Source of the DNA: Plasmopara viticola
Taxonomy: Eukaryota > Oomycota > Peronosporomycetes > Peronosporales > Peronosporaceae
DNA: 64,000 bases
Direction of reading: 5' to 3'
Assembly: GCA_001695595.3 (NCBI GenBank)
Contig: MBPM02000018.1
Span: 62,001 to 126,000 of the forward strand
Of this stretch, positions 43,092 through 52,595 are shown piece by piece; position 1 is the first letter of the stretch, and every line of letters begins with the position of its first letter. The translations under genes and the position numbers were made by a program. The notes under the pieces are model-generated. The model did not search any database and was not told the origin of the DNA. It saw only the letters and a program-made list of their open reading frames with translations.

Positions 43092-43485
43092 CCTTCGACT
43101 TGGGCACATTGGACATAGTGGATTTGATACTACCGTCAAGAAAAATTATGGTGTTGGCATTGATCTTGCTTCCGTCGAACAGTGGGAGCTGTGTGATGGT
43201 TGTGCGCTTGGCAAACAAACGCGAGTAAGTTTTGTGCCAAAGTCGCCTCATCATACAAAGAAACTGCTGGAAGTAATTCACAGTGATGTGTGTGGACCTA
43301 TGCAGTCGACGACTTTTAGTGGCAAGCGGTATTTTTTCACTTTCACAGACGAGTACTCGCACTTTACAACTGTATTATTGCTGCGAAACAAGTCCGAAGT
43401 TGCCGGCAAATTTGCCGATTTTTGTTGCGTGTGCCGAAACTCAGACCGGCAAAGTTGTCAAAGCACTTCGCTGCGATAATGGTGG
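43092..43485 (+). pseudogene. Copia-B integrase fragment (B4) right of the island
   Basis: LRLGHIGHSGFDTTVKKNYGVGIDLASVEQWELCDGCALGKQTRVSF (zinc motif), EVIHSDVCGPMQSTTFSGKRYFFTFTDEYSHF (first Asp), then a 1-base frameshift and ALRCDNGG (second Asp). Continues in frame from the 47-bp piece at 29505-29551. Cut at GGTGG (43481-43485) by the A LTR. Confidence 0.85.
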
Positions 43486-43742
43486 TATTGAGGGTTATGG
43501 GTTTCAGGTAACGTACACAACCAACCCGGTCCAATCCGAACCGCGGTTCAACATAGTTTTCACTTTTTACGGTTTAAGGTACTTGCGTTATGTAGAATGA
43601 GTGATTACGAGAAATAGAAGTGTAAGTCCCATTATATCAATCACTTCCAAATAATCCTTCTTCTGCCCAAGTGTCTTCGCTCCGGTCCTCCTCCGCGCAG
43701 ACTCTTTGCTTCTTCCCTTCGTCTCCTTCAGCTCATTCAACA
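43486..43742 (+). repeat. Solo LTR of Copia-A (Y/X hybrid junction)
   Basis: 257 bp, TATTGAGGGTTATGGGTTTC ... GCTCATTCAACA. Left flank GGTGG and right flank GATAA are unlike, so the solo LTR joins two different insertion sites. Confidence 0.88.
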
Positions 43743-43847
43743 GATAAATCGTTGGCTTAGAGGTAGCATGTAGTTGCGAACTAAGAACCTTTAAGATATA
43801 TTCACTTTGCATTTTGCCATCTTCAGCTCAAGTGACCTTTAACAACA
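43743..43847 (+). repeat. 3' LTR of B2, right part
   Basis: GATAAATCGTTGGCTTAGAGG ... GTGACCTTTAACAACA. Completes the LTR started at 26472. It contains TTCACTTTGCATTTTGCC (43801-43818). Right flank TACAT pairs with TATAT at 22052-22056. Confidence 0.85.
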
Positions 43848-44087
43848 TACATGAGACAGCCGGATGGATTTGTCGATAAAAAAGTGTCCAAGTTTTGTTT
43901 GCAAGCTCGAGCGATCGCTGTACGGATTGAAGCAGTCGCCACGTATGTGGAATAAAACTATTGACGGCTTTATGCTTCAACTTAAGATCAAAAAGTGCGT
44001 GTCGGACCACTGCATTTACTTTGTGCATGACGGCAAAGATATGATTTTCATCGCGCTTTAGGTCGACGATCTCATTTTGGCAAGCAG
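43848..44087 (+). pseudogene. Copia-B RT fragment, continuation of B3
   Basis: MRQPDGFVDKKVSKF, a 1-base shift, [52 protein letters not shown] then a TAG replacing Tyr of [12 protein letters not shown]. Continues B3 RT from 22056 (NEDIY). It ends at gcaagcag, the same codon where B1 RT is broken at 6579. Confidence 0.82.
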
Positions 44088-44836
44088 GACGCCACGCTGA
44101 GCCGAATTAACAAGTTCGACGGGACGAACTTCCATACGTGGAAGTTTAAGATGCGAATGGTGTTGGAGGAGCGCGACCTCTGGGAAGTTGCGAGCGGAGA
44201 GATAAAGCTTGAGCAGCTGAGTAACCCGATGGACCAGTCGACCTTTAAGCGTAAGGCTCGAAAGGCGTTGGCGATAGTCTGTCTTGCGATGAAGGACTCG
44301 CAGCTGCCGCTGGTTCGTTCAGCCAAAGACGCGTATGATGCATGCTCAAGATTGGAGAGACACTTCGAGAAGAGGAGCCTGGCGAACAAGCTCTTCCTTC
44401 GTCGCAGGTTCTTCACGACGATGATGGAGGATGGCGACGGTGTGCTCGAGCACATCAACAAGCTTAAGACGTTGGCTGAGCAGCTTGACGCGATGGGCGC
44501 CCCGGTGAGTGAGGACGACCTGGTAATCGCGCTTCTTGGAAGTCTGTGTGATTCGTACCAGTTCCTCATCACGGCGCTGGAGTCGCGCTCTGACACGCTG
44601 ACATGGGAACTTGTGACGTCGCGTCTATTACACAAAGAGATAAAACGCAAGGAACAAGGTGGCGGCGTAGATGGAGCCAAGCACGGGCAAGGACAAGCGT
44701 TTATGACGTCGGACAACGGAAGGCGCAAGGAAAGCCAAGCGACTGCTGAGGCCAGCAGTGCGGGCCATTATTGTGGGGAACACGGGCATTGGATTGCCAA
44801 GTGCCCCGTGAAAATTTGTGAGAACGCAGATCGGTA
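44088..44836 (+). CDS. Copia-B gag open frame (B4)
   Basis: Starts without LTR at ATPSRINKFDG-type sequence. The frame 44151-44836 (228 codons) is open: MRMVLEERDLWEVASGEIKLEQL, MKDSQLPLVRSAKDAYDACSRLERHFEKRSLANKLFLRRRFFTTMMEDGDGVLEHINKLKTLAEQLDAMGAPVSEDDLVIALLGSLCDSYQFLITALESRSDTLTWELVTSRLLH, zinc knuckle with the first Cys changed (HYCGEHGHWIAKC), ending at TAA near 44835. Confidence 0.83.
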
Positions 44837-45324
44837 ACGGCCGGCACAGCGTGCAAATATTGCGCAGGCTAAAGTCGACTCTGGTGATTTTCTCTTCTCG
44901 GTTGGTGGAAAATTAAGCACCATCAAGTCGAGTTGCGTATGGCACATTGACTCGGGTGCAACGCAGCACATGACTTTTTCGAAAGAATTCATGAGGCATT
45001 ACAAGTATATTTTTCCGGTGAACGTACATCTCACAGACGACGGTGTTGTTCAAGCGATCGGGACTGGCGACATTGTTATGTCTATGAAGACGTCTCACGG
45101 AAATAAGAAGGGCATGCTTCGTGGAGTATGGCATATTCCAAAGCTATCGCGCAATCTTTTCTCCGTTGGACGTTTCACAAAGGATGTTGGACCAGTCACG
45201 TTCGAAACAGATGGCTATATTGCTCAGGCAAAAGGAATGCAGTGGAAGCTTGGAGTCGCGAGGGCAAAGGGCTGTTCAAACTGTGTATGACACCTGTCAG
45301 CACTGACGAAGCCAATGTGACAAG
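44837..45324 (+). pseudogene. Copia-B protease to GAG-pre-integrase (B4)
   Basis: VWHIDSGATQHMTFSKEFMRHYKYIFPVNVHLTDDGVVQAIGTGDIVMSMKTSHG (protease DSGA intact), GVWHIPKLSRNLFSVGRFTKDVGPVTFETDGY, a frameshift near 45258, EANVTS. Cut at ACAAG (45320-45324) by the A LTR. The continuation is at 29505. Confidence 0.85.
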
Positions 45325-45581
45325 TATTGAGGGTTATCAGTTTCAGGTAACGTACACAACCCAACCCGGTCCAATCCGAACCGCGGTTCAACACAGTTTT
45401 TACTTTTTACGGTTTAAGGTAATTACGTTATGTAGAATGAGTGGTTACGAGAAGTAGAAATGTAACCCCAATAAATCAATCACTTCAAAATATTCCTTCT
45501 TCGGCTCAAGTGTCTTCGCTCCGGTCCTCCTCCGCGAAGACTCTTTGCTTCTTCCCTTCGTCTCCTTCAGCTCATTCAACA
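45325..45581 (+). repeat. 5' LTR of the Z/Y Copia-A element
   Basis: 257 bp, TATTGAGGGTTATCAGTTTC ... GCTCATTCAACA. Left flank ACAAG. Confidence 0.88.
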
Positions 45582-45585
45582 GTTT

Positions 45586-46608
45586 ATGAGCCCAACGATT
45601 TTGCCTTCTGCGCACAATGTCTTGGCCAAGATCGCAATCGAAAAATTCAACGGCGACAACTTTGCCACGTGGAACCGCTATATGCGTGACGTGTTCCTGA
45701 CCAAGTCGGTATGGCACGTGGTCAACCGAGAGGTGACGCTGACCTTCGCCGATGCTCGCGCTGCGGACGAGTACGTCAAGACCAGCAACGTCGCTTACGG
45801 ACTGATGCTCCTGCATATGGAGGCCGACTACCATCATGTGGTTGATGAGTGCGAGGAAGCGTGGGTCGCGTAGCAGCGCATCAAGACGTTCTACGGTGGA
45901 TCACAGAAGGCTGGACGCACTTACTTGTAGCGTCAACTCTTTAGTATGGAGATGGCGGAAGGCGACAACGTCATGCACCATTGCAACGAAGTCCTCAACA
46001 TCAGCGCCAGGCTCAGCAGCATTGGTGCCGAGATGAAGGATGAAGATGTTGCGATCTGTCTGTTGCAAAGTCTCCCTAAAAGTTTCGAGAATGTTGTTCT
46101 TTTCTTGGAGATCAGCAACGCAGACTTGCGGACGCAAGACGTTGTAAAAGTGCTAACGAATGAGCATATCAAGCGGCAAAGCGCAAATACTTCGGTGATC
46201 AAGACCGAAGATGCGGCTAAGGCGTTTAGTGCTGAGCGTGAGTCTCGCCAATGCACGTATTGTGGGAAATTGGGGCATTCCGTGGAGCGATGCTGGACCA
46301 AGCAAAAAGACGGCGATCGAGGTGCTCGACGCGGCGGCCAAGCTCGTGGACGCGGAGCCAACAACATTTACTATCGTCCCAACGAGGACTACGAGTACGA
46401 CCGGGTCGCGTTTGCTGTATCGCTAAAATGTGGACTTTCAACAGGCAAGAACATGCCAGGGATGTGGGCGATCGACAGCGGTGCTACGCACCATATCTGC
46501 AACAATAAGGCCAACTTCGTCGTGCTGAATGAACAAGACAAAGGCGAGCTATCAATGGCTGACGGTAACAAGGCCGAGATCAAAGAAGTTGTCGCCATCA
46601 TTGAATGA
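45586..46608 (+). pseudogene. Copia-A gag and protease (Z/Y)
   Basis: Gag starts at the PBS ATG ([25 protein letters not shown]). TAG at 45871-45873 (replacing Trp in VAWQRI) and TAG near 45929 (TYL*RQLF), then open 45946-46608: [60 protein letters not shown], zinc knuckle [14 protein letters not shown], Arg/Gly tail, protease [25 protein letters not shown], stop at 46608. Both gag stops are single-base changes. Confidence 0.87.
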
Positions 46609-47387
46609 GTGGTTCTGTCCGACGGTGAAGAATGCGATATCGGGTTAAAGACGCGCTATACGTGCCGATGATAAACAAGAATCTGCTGTCTGTGCCACAG
46701 ATCAACAAGAGCGCTAAGTTTAAAGTTGTGTTTGACGGCGCACACATGCACATTGCGCGGAAATCCTCTCAACAAGTGGTGGCCACAGCAGATCTCGTGG
46801 ATGGACTGTATTGGCTTCGCACGGCACAGCGCTCGGTAAATGCGACTACACGTGGAAACAATGGTGCCGACTTGCACGCACGGATGGGCCATGCTCCAGT
46901 CGACGTACTTCGCAAGATGGTGACCACCAATATGATTAAGGATGCAACGTGCCTATAAAGACAAGTGGATCAAGTGCATGCCGAGAGTGTCAGCAAGGAA
47001 AGATGGTTCAAAAACCATTTCCAAGCATCCGGGACAAGCGCAACTATGACACCTTTGAGCTGCTCCACTTCGACATCTGTGGGCCCATGGAAACAAATCT
47101 TCTCGGCGGGAGCAAGTATCTCTTGCTAATCGTGGATGAAGCTAGCAGGTGCATGAAGGGTTTCTGTCTGCGTGCCAAGTCTGAGCGTGAGAAATGTGTC
47201 AAAAAGTACATCTTGATGGTGCAGACACAGTTCGGCAAGAAGGTTAAGTTTGTATGACACGACGGAGCCCGCGAGATTGCATCTAGCTCACTCCAAGTTT
47301 TCTACGAAGATGAAGGTACCACGGTGCCATACGCACATCAGACCAACGGCACAGCAGAGCGCGCCATCCGGACCATCGTCACAATCG
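46609..47387 (+). pseudogene. Copia-A integrase, first part (Z/Y)
   Basis: Frame 46632-46958: [58 protein letters not shown]. Frame 46949-47257: CRECQQGKMVQKPFPS, LLHFDICGPMETNLLGGSKYLLLIVDEASRC (first Asp), then a stop in place of Arg at KKVKFV*HDG (second Asp), YAHQTNGTAERAIRTIVTI (Glu). Interrupted at AATCG (47383-47387). Confidence 0.85.
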
Positions 47388-47748
47388 TATTGAAGGTAAC
47401 CGGTTTCCCTCAATTATATTCCGGTTTCCGAGGCTGTCCAATACGAGCGGCTGTCCGACGGTTCAAACAAACAACGATGGCGTCATGGATAGACACATGG
47501 ACAGGCGCACTCAAGATGATTGCGCCCGGAAGGGTAGATGATTGCGCCCGGATGGTACGTTCTTTTGATTGGCTTAGATAAATGAATGGCTTAGATGTAG
47601 GAAAGAGTTGTGAACTAAGAACCAAATGAATACACTCACTTTGAAATCTTCTTTCTTCCTCACAAGTGTCTTCGCTCGGTTCTCCCTCGCGAAGACTCTT
47701 CACTACACGCCTCAATTCTTTGCCTTCGCTCCGCTCACCTTTTTAACA
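47388..47748 (+). repeat. Solo LTR of a chimeric type (LTR-C) inside integrase
   Basis: 361 bp, TATTGAAGGTAACCGGTTTC ... CACCTTTTTAACA, with a perfect target duplication AATCG (47383-47387 and 47749-47753). Its first 35 bp resemble the A2-type LTR, the middle (47510-47640, two GATTGCGCCCGGA units, ttggcttagataaatg) resembles B LTRs, and the last 100 bp (cacaagtgtcttcgctcgg) resemble A LTRs. Confidence 0.85.
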
Positions 47749-48453
47749 AATCGGCCGCAGCATATTGCAAAGTTGGACAAGTGGTTTTGGGGTGAAGCTG
47801 CTATGGTGGCCATCTACATCAAGAATTGCCTTTTGTCGCCCAAGATCAACGACAAGACTCCTTTTGAGATCGTGCACAAGTTCAAGCCAAGCGTCAAACA
47901 TATGCGTGATTTTAAGTGCCGGACTTACGTTCTCACTCCAAATGAAAAGCTGCTCAAGTGGGACCCCAAGGCTCGTGCAGGGATCTTCGTGGGTTACGAA
48001 GAGGTTTACAAGGCTTATAGGAATTCTGATATTGAGGCTGGACAAGTGGTGATTACTCGCTATGTCACCTTCGACAAAACAAGTTTCGGCATCTTGAATA
48101 AGAGTAGTGGTGATCATGAAGATGACGACGATAATTTCGACCTCGACTCGCTAAGCATCAGTAATCTGGATGCAGCTCACCCAGTGATCTTCAAGTCGTT
48201 GGGAAAGCGCAAGGAGCGTACAAGTGTGACTCGACAAGCACTAACCATGAGCATCACGGAGCTGGACTTGAAGAAGGAAGTGCTCCTGAAAGGTCAAACG
48301 AACGTCGAAGAAAGCGCAGATCAGTCGAGCGAACATCACGGTTTCCCGCGTATGCAGAAGAGAAAGCCACATCGGGTGATGACTCTACCCCTCCGGTCAT
48401 TTGGCGAGCAAGTGCAAATGCGGTCGAAGTCGGCGGTCTGTCAGAGCCAATGA
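47749..48453 (+). pseudogene. Copia-A integrase C-terminus and linker (Z/Y)
   Basis: RPQHIAKLDKWFWGEAAMVAIYIKNCLLSPKINDKTPFEIVHKFKPSVKHMRDFKCRTYVLTPNEKLLKWDPKARAGIFVGYEEVYKAYRNSDIEAGQVVITRYVTFDKTSFGILN, an acidic run (DHEDDDDNFDLDSL), and a Lys/Arg-rich tail. Ends by frameshift before RT, at the same place as in the deleted copy at 27699. Confidence 0.83.
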
Positions 48454-49277
48454 CATTTCAAGATGCTGTTAGCGGGCCTGATCAAGTTCACTGGCGCAAG
48501 GCGATCCATGTAGAACTGGACTCGTTGCACCTTCGTGATGTGTTTCGACCAGCTAAACTGCCCACCGGATAGCAAGCCATTGGAACCAAGTGGGTATTCA
48601 AGATTAAGCGCAAAGCCGACGGATCCATCGAGAAGTACAAGGCGCGTCTCGTGGCTAAAATATTCAAGCAAAAATACGGCATCGATTCTTCGGAAACGTT
48701 CTCCCCCGTTGTCAAGTATGTGACACTGCGAATGGTGATCAGCTTGACCAAGTACTTTGGGTGGCCTCTAGATCAACTTGATGTGGTAACGGCGTTCCTG
48801 TACGGCGTAATGAAAGAAGTCGTGTATTGTGTGGTGCCCGAAGGAATGGAGCTCGACGGTGACCACAACTATTTGAAGTTGATAAAGGCGATTTACGGCC
48901 TGAAACAAGCTTCGCGCGTATGGAACGAGACGTTTGACAAATTTGCATGTTCGATCGGTTTCCAAGTGTCCCAATTCGACCCATGCCTCTACATCAAAGT
49001 TACAGACGGCAAGTGTGTATTTTTGCTGGTGTACGTCGATGATGTGCTAATTACCGGCAGCTCAAGTGAACTTATCGCGCAGACCAAAAGGGACTTAAAG
49101 ACGCGCTTTGAGATGACGGACAGCGGCAAGTGTACGTCTCTTATGGGCATCGAGCTGGTGGACAACGCTGACGGCAGTTTGACTCTGTGCCAGCGACGTT
49201 ACGTGGATGACATTCTCGAGCGTTTTAGTATGGATGACCGTAAGGCTGTGATAAGTCCAACGGACATCAGTTTCTGA
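48450..49277 (+). CDS. Copia-A reverse transcriptase (Z/Y)
   Basis: One stop at 48570 (PTG*QAIGTKWVF), then frame 48651-49277 (208 codons): [111 protein letters not shown] (YVDD), [32 protein letters not shown], stop at DISF*. Nearly the same sequence as 27700-28500. Confidence 0.87.
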
Positions 49278-50003
49278 CTTGTTTCGAGCAACGCAACATC
49301 TAAAGTCAATGCTCCATTTCGTGAAGCAGGGGGTGCTCTCATGCACTTGGCAACCGCGACACGTCCAGACATTGCTTTCGCTATTAACTACGTTTTGCAC
49401 TTCATGGAGAGCCCACAAGCCGGGCATTGGACTACTGTTAAGCGCATCTTACGCTATCTGCAAGGAGTCAAGTCGCACGGTCTTTGCTTCAACCTGGCAA
49501 CAAGTTGGACTGTCGTGGATATTCCGATGCGAATTGGGCTGGAGATCATGCTGACCGCAAGTCAACTTCGGGCTATGTGTTTATGCTGATGGGTGCTTCT
49601 GTGAGCTGGGGAAGCAAGAAGCAGTCAAGTGTGTCGCTGACTACGAGCGAAGCGGAGTACACCGCGCTAAGGCTTGCGATTCAAGAAGGCAAATGGGTGC
49701 ATCGTCTACTCTGCGAGATTCTGGCTGCAGCGATGGACAAGTCGGAGCGCGAGCTAATAATCATGAAAGACAACAAGTCGTGTATCAAGATGACGAAGAA
49801 TTCGGTAAATCATGGTCGGGCCAAGCACATCGACATCAAGTATCACCACATTCGTGATGAGGTCAAGCGCGGTGAAGTGAAGTTGGAGTACTGCGAGACT
49901 GCGATCATGCCGGCGGACATCATGACGAAGGGGCTACCAGAACCGCGCCACAAAGACTTGATGGAAGAGCTCGGCATACATGCGTGTTCGCATTGATGGG
50001 GCG
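49278..50003 (+). pseudogene. Copia-A RNase H (Z/Y)
   Basis: [21 protein letters not shown], then the same 1-base deletion as in the copy at 28730 (GLCFNLAT), and frame 49484-49996: [137 protein letters not shown] with the TGA in the polypurine tract. Confidence 0.87.
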
Positions 50004-50262
50004 TTTTGAGGGTTATGGATTTCAGATAACGTACACAACCCAACCCGGTCCAATCCGAACCGTGATTCAACATTGTTTTTTCTTTTTACGGATTAAGGCA
50101 ATTACGTTATGTTAGAATAAGTAGTTGCGAGAAGTAGAAGTGTAAGCCTCAATAAATCAATCACTTCCAAATATTCCTTCTTCGGCTCAAGTGTCTTCGC
50201 TTCGGTCCTCCTCCGCGCAGACTGTTCACTTCTTCCCTTCGTCTCCTTCAGCTCATTCAACA
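50004..50262 (+). repeat. 3' LTR of the Z/Y Copia-A element
   Basis: 259 bp, TTTTGAGGGTTATGGATTTC ... GCTCATTCAACA. Right flank GGTGG (50263-50267) pairs with 43481-43485. Confidence 0.87.
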
Positions 50263-51232
50263 GGTGGCTAGTATAGATCGGGGGGCATGGCCAAGTTCTG
50301 CAAGCGACGTGGTATCGAGCAGAAGCTCACGCAACCTTACACACCACAGCTTAATGGAGGAGCTGAGCGCGTGAACCGGACACTGGTGGAATGTGCAAGA
50401 TGTATGATTGAGCACGTTGGACTGCCAAAGACGTATTGGGGTGAGGCTGTTATGACCTCCGCTTTCCTTCGCAATCGTTGCCCGACACGAGGTATTGCTA
50501 CAGATAAATCGCCGTACCAAGTTTGGACGAAAAGAAGACCTGTGCTGACGAATTTGACGGCTTTCGGATGCCATGCTTTTGTCACGATTCCGGAGGAAAA
50601 GTGCAGCAAGTTTGAAGCCCGGTCAGTACGCTGTCGACTTCTCGGCTACTCGAAGCATGAGAAAGCGTAACGCTTTGAAGAAGAGTGGACGTGTGCTGAT
50701 TAGTCGCGACGCAAAGTTTATGGAAGGTACTTTCGACATTGGGAGGAGCGACCGTCGCTACAATGAAGTTTTTGTGCAAGATGATGACGAAGCGACTGAT
50801 CAGGAATCTCCACAGCATGACCAGATGGATTACGAAGTCAAGGAATCTGCGCAGGAAAAGAGTTTGAGCCTGGTAGTAAGCGGCACCAGCGGACTCAATC
50901 GCTCGAAAAGGCAACTGAAGTGCCAATGTCTAAACGACAAAGACGATATCAATCGTTTGAACAAATGTCAGCCACAGCGCAAGACTCTGATGCTGCGTAC
51001 GTCGTGGATTCAGTGGGAGAGTTGCCGATCACCTTATAGTCGGCGATGGAATCCAACGACCCAGCTAATTGGAAGATGGCATGCGATTCGGAGATGGACT
51101 CGCTGCAAAAGAACAAGACATGGACGCTCGTACCCTTCCAAAAGGACGCAAGGCAATCGGCAATCGATGGGTGTTTCGTGTCAAGAAGAATCAAGCCGGC
51201 GAAGTCGAGCGCTACAAAGCGCGTTTGGTGGC
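50263..51232 (+). pseudogene. Copia-B integrase C-terminus and RT start (B4)
   Basis: Frame 50287-50670: MAKFCKRRGIEQKLTQPYTPQLNGGAERVNRTLVECARCMIEHVGLPKTYWGEAVMTSAFLRNRCPTRGI, WTKRRPVLTNLTAFGCHAF, then frameshift to KSGRVLISRDAKFMEGTFD, acidic linker, [59 protein letters not shown]. Cut at GTGGC (51228-51232) by the A5 LTR. Continues at 60532. Confidence 0.85.
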
Positions 51233-51524
51233 TGTTGAGGGTAAATTGTTTATGGTATAATGTACCAGTTGCACCCATTAACCGGTTAGCCCGAACCGGT
51301 CCAATACGATCGCACGTTGATTAGACGAGCAGGATGATCGGACGAGTAAGGAATGATTGTGATTAGACAAACTAAATGATAGGAAGAGCTAGTGCATGTC
51401 TAATCAGCTATAACTAACATTAAATGAATCATTTTCGAATCTTCCTTCAACAGCTCAAGTGCCTTCTTTGCTCTTCACCCCCCGCAAGCTTCGCTCCCCA
51501 CTCCTTCGCTTCAGAATAACAACA
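51233..51524 (+). repeat. 5' LTR of A5
   Basis: TGTTGAGGGTAAATTGTTTA ... CAGAATAACAACA, followed by PBS ggttatgagcca (51525-51536, one base lost). Contains AATGAATCATTTTCGAATC as a diverged initiator region. Confidence 0.9.
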
Positions 51525-51528
51525 GGTT

Positions 51529-52565
51529 ATGAGCCAACTACCATGTCCATTGCACAAGACGTCCTCACTTAAGTCTCCATCGACAAATTCAACGGAGACA
51601 ACTACGTGACTTGGAGCCGCTACATGCGTGGTGTGTTCCTGACTAAGTCAACGTGGCATGTGGTGAATCGCCATACGACTCCTACCTTCACCGACTCTCT
51701 TGCCAATGATGAGTACGTCAAGCTCAACAACATCGCCTTCGGACTTATGCTGCTCCACATGAACGCAAATTACCATCACGTTGTCGATGACTGCGAGGAA
51801 GCATGGGTCGCATGGGTGCGTATGAAGGCACTTTACGGTGGATCCCAGAAGGCTGGTCGCATCTATCTCAAGCGACAGCTCTTCAGCATGAAGATGTCGG
51901 AAGGCGGCAATGTGCTACAACATCGCAACGAGGTTCCCAACATCAGCGCCAAGCTCAGCAGCATCGGCGCCAAGATGGAGGACGAGGACGCGGCGATCTG
52001 CTTGCTGCGCAGTCCCCCCAAGAGCTACGAGGACGTGGCGATTTGCTTGCTGCGCAGTCTCCCCAAGAGCTACAAGAATGTGGTGTTGAACCTAATGATG
52101 AGCACTGCGAAGCTGAGAACGCAAGACGTTGTCAAGGTGCTCACGAACGAGCATATCAAGCGGCAGGGCGAGAAAACTCTGGCGATCAAGACTAAAGACG
52201 CGGCACGTGCATTCAGCACTGATCGGGAGCCTCGCCAGTGCACGTACTGCGGAAAGTTGGGGCACTCGGCTGAGCGGTGCTGGACCAAGCAGAAGGACGA
52301 GAATTGAGGCCCTAAGCGCGGCGGCAACAACCGTGGACGTGTGGCCAACAATGTCCAGTGGCGTAACGAGTACAACGACTACGACGATCGAGTCGCCTTT
52401 GCAGTCTCGCTGGAATGCGGCATGTCAACGACTAGCAACGCATCGGGACTCTGGGCCATTGATAGTGGTGCCACGCATCACATATGCAACGACAAGACCA
52501 AGTTCGCCGTGCTTAATGAAGACCACGAAGGCGAATTGTCTGTTGCAGACGGTAACAAGGCATAA
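51529..52565 (+). pseudogene. Copia-A gag and protease (A5)
   Basis: A 1-base loss after the PBS ATG breaks the N-terminus. Frame 51606-52307 (233 codons) reads [68 protein letters not shown] 54-bp direct duplication at about 51979-52086 ([15 protein letters not shown] / [15 protein letters not shown]) lengthens the capsid. Zinc knuckle [17 protein letters not shown] at 52305-52307, then 52341-52565 with protease [15 protein letters not shown] and a stop after ADGNKA. Confidence 0.87.
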
Positions 52566-52595
52566 AGCAAGAGCGTAGGGACCATCATCGAACGG

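Larger units (their letters stand above)
45325..50262 (+). mobile_element. Copia-A element with both LTRs and a nested solo LTR (Z/Y hybrid)
   Basis: 5' LTR 45325-45581 (257 bp), PBS gtttatgagccc 45582-45593, gag-pol, polypurine tract ttgatggggcg, 3' LTR 50004-50262 (259 bp). Left flank ACAAG and right flank GGTGG do not match. A 361-bp LTR of another type interrupts integrase at 47388-47748. Confidence 0.88.
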
